From Chloroflexota bacterium (GTDB lineage Bacteria; Chloroflexota; Ktedonobacteria; Ktedonobacterales; Ktedonobacteraceae), in NCBI GenBank assembly GCA_902810755.1, contig CADDYT010000013.1, positions 1 to 63,344 of the forward strand: 63,344 nucleotides of DNA, in the 5' to 3' direction. Below are positions 20,493 to 28,508 of this stretch, one piece after another. The position numbers were made by a program, and so were the translations under genes. Under the pieces are notes generated by a model. That model had not been told where the DNA came from. It ran no database searches and saw nothing but the letters and a program-made list of their open reading frames with translations. Position 1 is the first letter of the stretch. Each line of letters starts with the position of its first letter.

Positions 20493-21031
20493 AAAATAGA
20501 CACCAAGAGCCTCTCGTTCATCAACTGGCTCCCTTGATCGAAGAATTGAGCACCTCAATTATTCCTCTGCTCGATAGACCATTTCTTGTTCTAGGTCATA
20601 GTGTAGGGGCGTTGATTGGTTTTGAATTGGTACGCCAGTTGCACAAACTTGGCGTGGGTTTGCCCATCCACTTTATTGCCTCGAGTTTTCGTGCGCCTCA
20701 ACTTCCTGATCGCGGACCAATCTTACATAACTTACTGGAAGAGGAGTTAGTTAGCGAACTACGCCGTTTGGGAGGAACACCGGAAGTAGTGCTGAGAGAC
20801 AAGCCTCTGCTTGCCATGTTTCTTCCTATTTTACGTGCTGATTTCTCTCTAGCAGAGACATATACTTATCAACCAGGAGTTCCTTTGAATTGCCCTATTA
20901 GCGTTTTCGGGGGAGTAGCAGATCAGAGGGTCAGTTCTGAAGAACTCCTTGCATGGAAAAGCCAGACAATCCAGAAATTTTCGTCTCATTTTCTTCCTGG
21001 TGATCATTTCTACCTCTTCAAGGAGAAGAAC
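20493..21031 (+). pseudogene. Type II thioesterase (alpha/beta hydrolase) fragment, cut on both sides by ISs
   Basis: Reads as ENRHQEPLVHQLAPLIEELS and onward, the usual sequence that follows the PGRE motif of GrsT/TesA-type editing thioesterases of non-ribosomal peptide or polyketide pathways. The nucleophile motif GHSVG, the acid region VFGGVADQRVS and the histidine in GDHFYLF are all present. The first ~60 residues, including the N-terminal strand and oxyanion loop, are missing because the right terminal repeat of the upstream IS sits there. The last few residues are replaced by the left repeat of the next IS. No synthetase gene is visible in the window. Confidence 0.75.
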
Positions 21032-22315
21032 GGTAGAGCCCCACTAACTGGTGGAAAGAAGTCCTAAAAGGCTTGAAAGAGGAAGATTCATCTGTAAGCT
21101 GTGCATAGGGAAAAGTTCACAGAGCAGATGAATCCCTCGCAGGTATTTTGCCCGAACCTGCACTGTAAAGCAAGAGGACAAGTCGGGCAGGGCAATATCG
21201 TGATTCACGGACGGCAACGACCTCGCTACCGATGCAAGAGCTGCGGCCAAACGTTTAGTGCGAAGGAGGGCACCATGTTTGCCGACTTGCGCAAGCCAAC
21301 GGAGATGATCGTGCTGGTGGTGACACTCTTAGCCTATGGCTGTCCGGTGCAAGCCATTGTCCATGCCTTCGGACTGGATGAATGCACCGTCGCCAACTGG
21401 CGGGATCGAGCTGGAGAGCAGGGGCAACGGGTGCATCAGGCCATCGTCGAGCAAGCTCAGTTGGATCTGGTGCATGTTCAAGCGGACGAAATTCGCGTCA
21501 AAGCGCGAGGCAGCATTGTCTGGATGGGCCTGGCCATGATGGTTTCCACGCGCTTGTGGCTGGCAGGAGTGCTCCGCCCGAGCCGAGACAGCGCTCTGGC
21601 CGATGCCTTATTGCAGCAGGTCGCGCGCTGTTGTCAGAAGCTGGTCCCGCTGCTGGTCTGCACCGATGGCTGGGCGGCGTATCCCAACAGTATTCGCCGG
21701 GCCTTTCGAGAGAAAGTCAAACGAACGGCAGGCAAGGGAAGGTGTGCGTTGGAAGTCTGGCCCGATTTGCACATTGGCACCGTCATCAAGCATACCGTCA
21801 ACAAGCGGCTCAAAGAAGTCCTGCGTCAGATCACCCATGGCTCGATGCATCGGGCCTTGCAGCTTCTGGCAGCCTCAAAAGGAGGAAGCATGCTCAATAC
21901 GTCCTTCATTGAACGGTTCAATGCCACCATGCGTGAGCGCCTGGCGGCTTTAACGCGCAAAGGTCGTCATGCCTCCAGCAAACTGCAGGCTTTTGAGAGC
22001 GGCATGTATCTGCCTGGAAGTACCTACAACTTTTGCTGGCCTCATTACGAACTCAGTTCGCGGCGCGATGCCAGCAGCGGCAAACGGCACGCCACTGAGC
22101 CCTGCACCCCGGCCATGGCGGCAGGATTGACCGATCATATCTGGAGTGTCTTTGAGCTGTTGAGCTACAAAGTCGCTCCTCCCCCTTGGGTCGAACCGAA
22201 ACGACGCAGGCGAACACGCCAAGTTGCTCTTGCTGACTCAACCCAGCCCAAACGTCCACGCGGACGCCCCCGCAAGCTCGCTTTGGGAGCGACCACCAGT
22301 TAGTGGGGTTCTACC
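21032..22315 (+). mobile_element. IS1-like insertion sequence
   Basis: A 1284-base element bounded by 23-base inverted repeats (left begins GGTAGAGCCCCACTAAC at 21032-21054; right 22293-22315) that differ at one position. It encodes one intact plus-strand transposase. The flanks (AAGAAC and GGAATT) show no target duplication. Left flank is a thioesterase fragment and right flank a tyrosine recombinase fragment, so the insertion is likely accompanied by loss of DNA. Confidence 0.85.
21128..22303 (+). CDS. IS1-like family transposase
   Basis: 391 residues from the ATG at 21128 (MNPSQVFCPN); a GTG at 21101 would add 9 residues. The N-terminal zinc finger (FCPNLHCKARGQ and YRCKSCGQTF) and helix-turn-helix match InsA, and the C-terminal part holds a DDE core (VHVQADEIRVK, LLVCTDGWAAYP, TSFIERFNATMRERLAAL) as in the IS1 transposase. 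Unlike classical IS1, both parts are in one frame with no frameshift. The very basic tail (PKRPRGRPRK) looks like an AT-hook. The frame is intact, so the element may still move. Confidence 0.88.
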   Translation: MNPSQVFCPNLHCKARGQVGQGNIVIHGRQRPRYRCKSCGQTFSAKEGTMFADLRKPTEMIVLVVTLLAYGCPVQAIVHAFGLDECTVANWRDRAGEQGQRVHQAIVEQAQLDLVHVQADEIRVKARGSIVWMGLAMMVSTRLWLAGVLRPSRDSALADALLQQVARCCQKLVPLLVCTDGWAAYPNSIRRAFREKVKRTAGKGRCALEVWPDLHIGTVIKHTVNKRLKEVLRQITHGSMHRALQLLAASKGGSMLNTSFIERFNATMRERLAALTRKGRHASSKLQAFESGMYLPGSTYNFCWPHYELSSRRDASSGKRHATEPCTPAMAAGLTDHIWSVFELLSYKVAPPPWVEPKRRRRTRQVALADSTQPKRPRGRPRKLALGATTS

Positions 22316-22457
22316 GGAATTGTTAGGGCATAGCGATATTGCCATCACTTTGCGGGTGTATGGTCACTTGCTGCCCTCTATGCAGGGGCAGGCCGTTGAG
22401 AAGTGGGAGCATGTGTTTGGGCAGGGTGAGGATGAAGCTGACCTGCCGGGAGAATAA
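22316..22457 (+). pseudogene. Tyrosine recombinase (integrase) C-terminal remnant
   Basis: The segment encodes ELLGHSDIAITLRVYGHLLP followed by a helical tail and a TAA at 22455. LGHS and the Y of RVYGH are the box II histidine and the catalytic tyrosine of phage integrases. The 5' part was removed when the IS1-like element came in. Its position about 110 bases from the 3' end of ssrA is typical of an island integrase next to its attachment site. Confidence 0.8.
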
Positions 22458-22459
22458 CG

Positions 22460-22500
22460 TTTTGCTCTCAAATGCTGTTTTGCTCTCACTTTTGCTCTCA
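22460..22500 (+). repeat. Three direct repeats between integrase remnant and ssrA
   Basis: TTTTGCTCTCA occurs at 22460-22470, 22478-22488 and 22490-22500. Closely spaced direct repeats between an integrase gene and its attachment site often are arm-type integrase binding sites. That reading is by position only. Confidence 0.5.
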
Positions 22501-22533
22501 AGCTGTGGATTTGGGAGGGTTAAACTGTAAAGA

Positions 22534-22564
22534 AACGAGGTCTGAAGCGGCTTCAGACCTCGTT
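22534..22564 (-). terminator. Intrinsic terminator of ssrA
   Basis: A perfect 14-base stem (AACGAGGTCTGAAG / CTTCAGACCTCGTT) with a 3-base loop starts 5 bases after the tmRNA 3' end. Read on the minus strand it is followed by TTCTTT, a weak T-rich tract. Confidence 0.75.
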
Positions 22565-22568
22565 ATGG

Positions 22569-22934
22569 TGGTGGAGATGGGGGAGAGTTGAACTCCCCGT
22601 CCAGACAAACCCATCGTAGAATGTACTACAGGCTTAGTCGATGTTTTGCTTTTCGCCAGGGCCTCCCATCAACCGGATGCTCTGGCGCTGGCCCTCTGGG
22701 CTTAGGTGACGACTAGAGGGCGGTCCTCGTCACGGCATCCCGTATTGTCGACGCCCGGATCTGACCCTACGGGAGAAGGCCAGGCGGACGCGCTTCACTG
22801 ATTCTTAGGCAGCGAGAGCGAGAGTGTTTGCCGGTTTGGCAGTTATTGTTTTGTCGGTTGTTTAACGAGAGTGCGTACCGACACCTCGACCTGCAATTCT
22901 ACAATTTGCCTGTCTGTCGAAACCCGACATCCCC
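22569..22934 (-). ncRNA. ssrA: tmRNA
   Basis: 366-base transfer-messenger RNA that rescues stalled ribosomes with SmpB. The 5' end GGGGATG pairs with CATCTCC ahead of the encoded 3' ACCA (one G-U pair), and the T-arm GGTTC-like loop (GAGTTCAACTC) sits in the last 35 bases. The reading frame at plus-strand 22805-22840 gives the likely proteolysis tag AKPANTLALAA followed by TAA, with the usual hydrophobic LALAA end. The tag start at the first alanine is inferred from convention. The 3' end is next to an integrase remnant, so this gene appears to be an island attachment site that stayed intact. Confidence 0.93.
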
Positions 22935-23018
22935 TTGTTGCATTGCCTCGCAAGCGGAGGGATAGACTCCACTTACACGTCTATTGTAGCAAAGGTGATA
23001 ACAAATAGCAAGGCTTTC

Positions 23019-23405
23019 TTATTCCGTTTGCCCGATACGCTGCAAAAATCGTTCCAGGTTGACGATGAAGCGTTCGTGCTGGCCCTCGCCGATCTTTTTC
23101 TGCTCGTCGTAGGCCGCGACGTTGAAGACCAGGCGGCGCCCGTCGATCTCGGCCAGTTCGGCGGTGGCGCGCACTCGCTGGCCTATGGGCGTGGCCCCCA
23201 GGTGGCGCACGTTGACCAGTATGCCAACAGTGACATAGCCCTCGTCCAGTTCGTCGGCAACGGCATGCCACGATGCGTTCTCCATCAGGGCGATCATCAT
23301 GGGCGTGCTGAAGACTTCAACGCCGCCCGCGCCTACCGCCGCCGCCGTATTCTCGTGTGTCACCACTGTCGTCGATTCGCCTGTTAAACCGAGTTTCAAT
23401 GCCAT
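23019..23405 (-). CDS. FlK-like hotdog-fold thioesterase
   Basis: 128 residues of the fluoroacetyl-CoA thioesterase-like family. The conserved threonine and glutamate lie in VFSTPMMIALMENASW (about residues 31-46), and the histidine in VNVRHLGATPIG (about 64-75), matching the Thr/Glu/His set of FlK. The enzyme should hydrolyse a small acyl-CoA; true fluoroacetate resistance is not implied, since most relatives have unknown substrates. A GAGGAAA ribosome binding site stands 8 bases before the ATG. It is read divergently from the phosphodiesterase gene with 104 bases between. Confidence 0.85.
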   Translation of the reverse strand: MALKLGLTGESTTVVTHENTAAAVGAGGVEVFSTPMMIALMENASWHAVADELDEGYVTVGILVNVRHLGATPIGQRVRATAELAEIDGRRLVFNVAAYDEQKKIGEGQHERFIVNLERFLQRIGQTE

Positions 23406-23509
23406 CGGAAAATTTCCTCGCTTTCAAAATTGCTTCCTGTTGCTATACTATACAACAGAATCGTCAACAACAATAGCGAGTATGAGAAGGGAGTTGACAG
23501 GACACTGTT

Positions 23510-24313
23510 ATGGATACGAATACGCATTATGTTGAGCGGGTGGCTCATCGTGGAGGGGCGGCGCTGGCGCCGGAAAATACGATGGCGGCGTTTCGCAATG
23601 CACTGACGCTGCCCGTTGATGCGGTTGAACTGGATGTGCAGATGAGTTGCGATGGACACCTGATCGTCTTTCATGATAATACGGTGGACAGACTCACCAA
23701 TGGTACCGGCAATATCCTTGATCTCGATTTTGCCTATCTGCGCAGCTTGAATGCCGCCGCGCATTTTCCCGGTGGCTGGCCGGAGCCGCAGCAAATTCCG
23801 ACACTGCGCGAGGTGCTTGAATTGGTGAAGGGGCATCTGGATGTCTATATCGAGATCAAGCGCAGCAAGAGAGATGGCGTGTATGGCAGCTATGCCGGTA
23901 TCGCCGAAGCGGTGGTACAGGAGGTGCGCGCCACCGACATGGTTGACCACGTACTCATCATCTCCTTTGATTGGTCGCAGTTGCCTCGTGTGAAGGAGCT
24001 TGAGCCTCGCATCCGCACGGGCGCCCTCGTTGATAAGAGCATGTGGAAGTATGGCGAAAAAGACGCGCTTGAGACGTTGATGCAGCAGGTGCTGGCGCTG
24101 GGCTGCGAGTGGATTAACCTGGATCGCACCCTCTTCACCGATGTATTGCTCCATTCGGCGCACGAGAACGGGTTCAAGCTGGGCGTCTGGACCGTCAATA
24201 CGCTTGAAGCCATGCAGCGTTTTGCCGATGCTGGCGTTGATTCCATCACCTCTGACCAGCCTGATCTTTTTGCTCTGCTGCGCTACTGGAGGTCTGATTC
24301 TTCAGGGGGATAA
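23510..24313 (+). CDS. ugpQ: Glycerophosphodiester phosphodiesterase
   Basis: 267 residues, the normal length of the bacterial cytoplasmic GDPD family, which cuts glycerophosphodiesters to glycerol-3-phosphate and an alcohol. The first catalytic histidine is in VAHRGG with PENTMAAF nearby; metal ligands are in VELDVQMS, the second histidine in IVFHDNTVDRLTNGTG, and the IEIK and GVWTVN motifs follow. No signal peptide, so the enzyme is probably intracellular. It ends 175 bases before the FTR1 gene, which appears to have its own promoter. The symbol is given by family similarity only. Confidence 0.9.
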   Translation: MDTNTHYVERVAHRGGAALAPENTMAAFRNALTLPVDAVELDVQMSCDGHLIVFHDNTVDRLTNGTGNILDLDFAYLRSLNAAAHFPGGWPEPQQIPTLREVLELVKGHLDVYIEIKRSKRDGVYGSYAGIAEAVVQEVRATDMVDHVLIISFDWSQLPRVKELEPRIRTGALVDKSMWKYGEKDALETLMQQVLALGCEWINLDRTLFTDVLLHSAHENGFKLGVWTVNTLEAMQRFADAGVDSITSDQPDLFALLRYWRSDSSGG

Positions 24314-24372
24314 ACGGCTGACCTGCTCGTCTTACTTCTGGTTATTCTGAGGCTTTTTTGCTATAATCTCTC

Positions 24373-24402
24373 TTGACGGACGACATTAGGGTATGCTAAT
24401 AT
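24373..24402 (+). promoter_or_regulatory. Probable sigma-70 promoter of the iron permease gene
   Basis: TTGACG at 24373-24378 and TAATAT at 24397-24402, 18 bases apart, about 85 bases ahead of the FTR1 start. Position and -35 match are good; not tested. Confidence 0.45.
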
Positions 24403-24488
24403 CTTAGTGAGTTAGTCGGAATTAGTGTTCTGGAGTGTATTTGCGATGGCTGTGCAAGTTCTACTCCTCTAGAGAAGGTATATTTGGA

Positions 24489-25346
24489 ATGTTAGCAACA
24501 TTTGTCCTGTTTTTGCGGGAGGGGCTGGAGGCCAGTCTCATTATCAGTATCCTCTTTGCTGTGCTGCGCCAGCTCGGGCAGATGCACCAGGGGCGAGCTG
24601 TATGGGCTGGCGTCGGGTTGGCGGTGCTTGGCTCATTGCTCGGTGGGTTTGCCATCTACTTCACCGTTCGCACCTATGATGGCTCAACATTTCAAACCAT
24701 CTTTGAGACCATTACGTATCTGGTCGCTGTGGTTTTGCTCACGACCATGACATTCTGGATGCAGAAGCATAGTCGCCTGCTGAAGAAGGAGATTACGGCT
24801 AAAGCCAGTGTTGCCGGTTCTGGTTTTGCGCTTGGCCTGCTTGCCTTTATTACGGTTGGCAGAGAGGGCCTGGAAACAGCCATTTTCACGCTGGCTTTCG
24901 CGTTCCAGACAAACGGCCTGCTGCTCTTGCTTGGCGCCGCCCTTGGTCTGCTGGCTGCTCTCATCCTCTGTTTCTTCGTGTATCGCATGGGTTATCGGCT
25001 GGATTACCGGGTCTTTTTCCGTATCATGGGCATTCTGCTCATCTTCTTTGCTGCCGGTCTGCTTGGCGATGCTGTGCAGAATCTGCAAGAGTTGGGCTGG
25101 CTCCCCTTTGGTACAGCTATCCTCTGGAACACCGGTCATCTACTGAGTGAAGAGAGTACTCTTGGTGATCTGCTACATGGCTTGCTTGGCTATGCCGAGG
25201 CTCCCACTGTGTTGCAAGCTTTCCTTTATACAGCCTATCTGCTCATCGTTGGCGGTATCTTTGCCCGTATTACGCGCAAGCCGCTGCCACCTCGCCCGAC
25301 TACCGCTACACCTACCGGTGTGGCGCCGGGACAGGCACAGGGCTAG
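24489..25346 (+). CDS. FTR1/EfeU family iron permease
   Basis: 285 residues from the ATG at 24489 (MLATFVLFLREGLEAS). Two REGLE motifs (FLREGLEAS near residue 9 and TVGREGLETA near residue 128) are the iron-binding signature of FTR1 ferrous/ferric permeases, and about seven hydrophobic segments fit an inner-membrane protein. The ATG was chosen because it starts just before the first REGLE helix; the frame is open upstream to 24435 but that extension is unlike the family. No EfeO or EfeB partner is beside it. The short proline/threonine-rich tail is probably cytoplasmic or disordered. Confidence 0.9.
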   Translation: MLATFVLFLREGLEASLIISILFAVLRQLGQMHQGRAVWAGVGLAVLGSLLGGFAIYFTVRTYDGSTFQTIFETITYLVAVVLLTTMTFWMQKHSRLLKKEITAKASVAGSGFALGLLAFITVGREGLETAIFTLAFAFQTNGLLLLLGAALGLLAALILCFFVYRMGYRLDYRVFFRIMGILLIFFAAGLLGDAVQNLQELGWLPFGTAILWNTGHLLSEESTLGDLLHGLLGYAEAPTVLQAFLYTAYLLIVGGIFARITRKPLPPRPTTATPTGVAPGQAQG

Positions 25347-25423
25347 CAAGAGTTGCTCACTCCGGGCAGGATGTATTGCTATGCAGCAATACACCCCGCC
25401 CGCATTTTTCTGACTTCCTGATG

Positions 25424-25750
25424 TTACGTTGGCACCTGGCTGAGATTCAAACTCCCAACCTTTTGCATCATCTCCCTTCCCTTATCCTCACTGAGCAATA
25501 CCGTCGTTTTGATGGCCTTCAACGGTTCCGTGATATCCGTCGCGACGGCCATAGCAGCCGCAGTAGCCTCGTCGGGTGCGTCATAGAACACTACCCCGTC
25601 AAATTCGCCGAAGCTGTAGTAAAAGGTGATAATGCTGCCGCCGCATCGCTCTATGATCGAGCGTATTGCCTGCCCTGGATCCTGTGGCTTGCTGGTCATC
25701 GCTTTCCAGGCTTCAGGCGTAAAGGTAAACTGCGTCATGTATTGTGGCAT
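25424..25750 (-). CDS. GYD domain protein
   Basis: 108 residues from MPQYMTQFTFTPEAWKAM. The family name comes from a GYD motif; here the region reads FYYSFGEFDGVVFYDAPDEA and has the ferredoxin-like alternation of strands and helices expected. AGGAG lies 8 bases before this ATG, so I prefer it over a start at 25810. Function of the family is unknown; its small stand-alone members are often stress-linked or regulatory. It is isolated on the minus strand, read away from the aminotransferase. Confidence 0.82.
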   Translation of the reverse strand: MPQYMTQFTFTPEAWKAMTSKPQDPGQAIRSIIERCGGSIITFYYSFGEFDGVVFYDAPDEATAAAMAVATDITEPLKAIKTTVLLSEDKGREMMQKVGSLNLSQVPT

Positions 25751-26166
25751 ATGTTTCTCCTGAAAAGCAGCTTGAGGACTGCATACTACATGGTGTTTTT
25801 TGTATGTCACTACCAGGCAAATTTTGTAGCGTCATCTGTGCAATAGTACCCTGCAATTGTGACACGGATAGCGAACCTGAAGGCAGGTCATGTAGATACA
25901 CGATGGGGATGGCAAGAGTGATACCCTGCAAACAGGGTAACTTGTTTGCGAAATTCGTAGCATATTCGCGGAAAAATATGATATTCGTATAAAATAGCAG
26001 GATGAATTGCTAATTTCTCAGCGATAGGGTACAATAAAGAAGAGATGTGGTTTTCTTTCATGTGAGTCGTGGGAAGCATGGAAGCGCATTGAGAGATGTT
26101 ATTGTCCATCCGGTGACGCATGTTGACGGATGAGTACGTATTTCCTCGCTCAGGAAAGGATTTTTT
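25751..26166. other. Divergent intergenic region
   Basis: 416 bases with no supported gene. It should contain the promoters of the GYD gene (left) and the aminotransferase (right). A TATAAAAT stretch near 25989 is a plausible -10 element for the right-hand gene, and a 7-base hairpin (TACCCTG CAAA CAGGGTA, 25922-25939) is present. The sequence between is AT-richer than the flanking genes. Confidence 0.4.
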
Positions 26167-27540
26167 ATGCTTCGAGAACCAGTTATGCTTGACCGCGCAG
26201 TGGTAGAAGAGATCATTGCCCGCGAGGAAGCGGAATTCAGAAAGCGCACTCCTCGCTCCTACGAGATTCACCGGCGGGCGCTGTCTTCGCTGCCGATGGG
26301 AGTATCCAGTTCGTTCCAGGCCGTGCCGCCTTATCCGCTGTTTATCAGCCGGGCGCAGGGGAGCCATATCTGGGACTATGACGGCAACGAGTACGCTGAT
26401 TTTCACCTGGGTTTCGGCAGCCTGCTTGTTGGCCACGCGCACCCCGTGCTGGTGGAAGCCCTGCGCGACCAGCTTGGCAAGGGCAGCCTCTACTCTTTGC
26501 CCTGCCCCGATACCGTTTTCCTGGCAGAAGAGATGAAGCGTCGTTTCGCGCCAATCGAACTGGTACGCTTCTGCAACTCCGGGACCGAGGCGACGATGGA
26601 TGCCCTGCGTGTCGCTCGCGCGCACACCGGGCGCGACAAAGTAGTGAAGATCGAAGGTTCCTATCATGGTCACCATGATACGCTGTTGATGAGTACCAAA
26701 CCTTCGCGTGAGGCTGCTGGCCCGGTGGAGCATCCCAACACAGTTCCGGCCTCAAAGGGCATTCCCGCCGATCTCAAAGGCAATACCATCATTGCCCCCT
26801 TCAACGATGCGGAGGCGCTGGATCGCATTTTGAGCGAACACGAAGGCGAGGTGGCTGCCGTCATTACCGAGGCCGTCTTGATGAATGTCGGCATCATTTT
26901 GCCGCAGGACGGCTATTTGCAGGCCATTCGCGATGTGACGCGCAAACACGACGTGCTACTCATCTTTGACGAGGTGAAGACGGGTGTCACCGTTGCCCCC
27001 GGCGGCATCACGGAACTCTATCCGGTCGAACCGGATTTAATCTGCCTCGCCAAATCCATCGGCGGTGGCATGCCCATCGGCGCCTTTGGCGGGCGTGAGG
27101 AGGTCATGCGCCATATCAACCACGAGGAAGTGCTGCATCTCGGCACCTTCAACGGCAACCCGATGTCCATGCGCGCCGGGCTGGTGACGCTCACGCAGAT
27201 TTTCACGCAGGACGCGCATAACCATGCCATCGACCTTTCCAGGCAACTGGCGCAAGCCTATATCGGCATCATCGACGAGTTCGGCATGCCCATGCATGTG
27301 GCGCAGATCGGCGCGAAAGGCTGTGCCATGTTCCGCTACGAGCGCGCGTACAACTATCGCGCCTGGTGGGATATCGACATGCGTCTCTCCTACGCCTACT
27401 GGCTCTTCCTGGCGAATCGCGGTATCCTTTTCCCGCCGGGCTTCGACGACCAGTGGACCGTCTCTATCCAGCACACCCGGCAAGACATCGATCACCATAT
27501 CCATGTCTTCAGCCAGTTTGTTCGCGAGCTGAGAAAATAG
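26167..27540 (+). CDS. Class III PLP-dependent aminotransferase (glutamate-1-semialdehyde aminomutase-like)
   Basis: 457 residues. FCNSGTEATMDALRVAR is the PLP phosphate-binding motif, IFDEVKTG holds the aspartate that pairs with the cofactor nitrogen, and LAKSIGGGMPIGAFGG carries the Schiff-base lysine. Length and order fit the GSA-aminomutase/class III branch. The substrate cannot be told from sequence: no haem-synthesis genes lie nearby, and a role as an amine or amino-acid transaminase is as likely. AGGAAAGG sits 7 bases before the ATG. A strong hairpin 50 bases after the stop probably ends the transcript. Confidence 0.88.
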   Translation: MLREPVMLDRAVVEEIIAREEAEFRKRTPRSYEIHRRALSSLPMGVSSSFQAVPPYPLFISRAQGSHIWDYDGNEYADFHLGFGSLLVGHAHPVLVEALRDQLGKGSLYSLPCPDTVFLAEEMKRRFAPIELVRFCNSGTEATMDALRVARAHTGRDKVVKIEGSYHGHHDTLLMSTKPSREAAGPVEHPNTVPASKGIPADLKGNTIIAPFNDAEALDRILSEHEGEVAAVITEAVLMNVGIILPQDGYLQAIRDVTRKHDVLLIFDEVKTGVTVAPGGITELYPVEPDLICLAKSIGGGMPIGAFGGREEVMRHINHEEVLHLGTFNGNPMSMRAGLVTLTQIFTQDAHNHAIDLSRQLAQAYIGIIDEFGMPMHVAQIGAKGCAMFRYERAYNYRAWWDIDMRLSYAYWLFLANRGILFPPGFDDQWTVSIQHTRQDIDHHIHVFSQFVRELRK

Positions 27541-27590
27541 TCGGCTCGCCGGATAGCATGCCGTATGCTGGCTCCCCGTCACAGGTCGAC

Positions 27591-27623
27591 AGCGCAGGCC
27601 ACCCGCCAGGGGTGGCCTGCGCT
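27591..27623 (+). terminator. Hairpin downstream of the aminotransferase
   Basis: Perfect 13-base arms AGCGCAGGCCACC and GGTGGCCTGCGCT around a 7-base loop. No T tract follows, so intrinsic termination would be weak. Its second arm overlaps the first codons of the broken AI-2E frame. Confidence 0.5.
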
Positions 27624-28225
27624 GCCTGGAAGGCGTTGTCACCAGCATCGTCCCCCTGGCAACCAACGTCTTTGGCTTCTATGTCAATATGGTGCTGGTG
27701 GCTCTCTTCAGCATCTACTTTGTTCTCTATGGCCCCGCGATGACGCACTGGCTGCGCACGAAGACGCCGGAGAGCCAGCGCGGGCGCATTGATTTTTTGC
27801 TGAAGACGCTGAGGAGAGTGGTCGGCGGCTATATTTGCGGCACGGTTTTACTGGCTCTGATTATCGGTGTGCTGATGGATATCGGGTTGGCGATCATCGG
27901 TATTCCCTATGCCTTTCTGCTGGCCGTGTTTGCCTTTGCCCTGGAATTCTTGCCGGTGCTTGGCGTCTACATCACCTCTATCGCCATTCTGGCTGTGGCC
28001 CTCACTCAGGGGTGGATTACCGCGCTGATTACGCTCGTCTTTCTGATTGTAGTAGAGACGCTTGAGAATAACATCCTGACGCCTCGCATTGTTGGGCGAG
28101 CCGTTGGCTTGAATCCCATTATTACGATTTTCGCCCTGCTCGCCGGCGTGGAACTCTTTGGCATTATTGGCGGCCTCTTCTCAACGCCCATTGTAGGGAT
28201 GATTCAAGCGATCATTGTTGCCTGA
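27602..28225 (+). pseudogene. AI-2E family transporter, N-terminal half missing
   Basis: The frame encodes the C-terminal half of an AI-2E/TqsA/PerM-type membrane protein: membrane segments VNMVLVALFSIYFVLYGP, YICGTVLLALIIGVLMDIG and the signature region LEFLPVLGVYITSI, VETLENNILTPRIVGRAVGL, ending GLFSTPIVGMIQAIIVA. Full-length relatives are about 350 residues; only ~200 remain and no start codon with ribosome binding site is present upstream. The break falls exactly at the hairpin after the aminotransferase, suggesting a deletion or recombination there. The frame itself is clean, so the loss may be recent. Confidence 0.7.
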
Positions 28226-28508
28226 TGGCATGTATGGAAGAAACGCCACCAGGAACAGTTTCCTGAAGAGCGATCAAACGCTCCCTCCTCTTCCTGAAGG
28301 GTATGGCCTCTCCAGAGGGGTAAGAGAGGCTGTGAACTTGCTCTGCAATCGAACGTAGTATAATAAGATAAGAGCGGTAGGGGCGTGGCTTCAATGGCGA
28401 AGGATCATTTTCTCCCCTTTGTTCCTCAATGATGAGTTATGCTACACTGGCAGGCACGAGCAGGTTAAGGTTGTATCCCGCAACGCCTGCACGAGAAGGA
28501 GTGAACGC

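Noticed and set aside
18141..20500. Target-site duplications of the two ISs
   Set aside because: Flanks of both elements were compared and no matching short repeats were found.
23019..23405. Fluoroacetate resistance function for the FlK-like protein
   Set aside because: The catalytic triad is kept, but most family members act on other acyl-CoA esters and no fluorometabolite genes are near.
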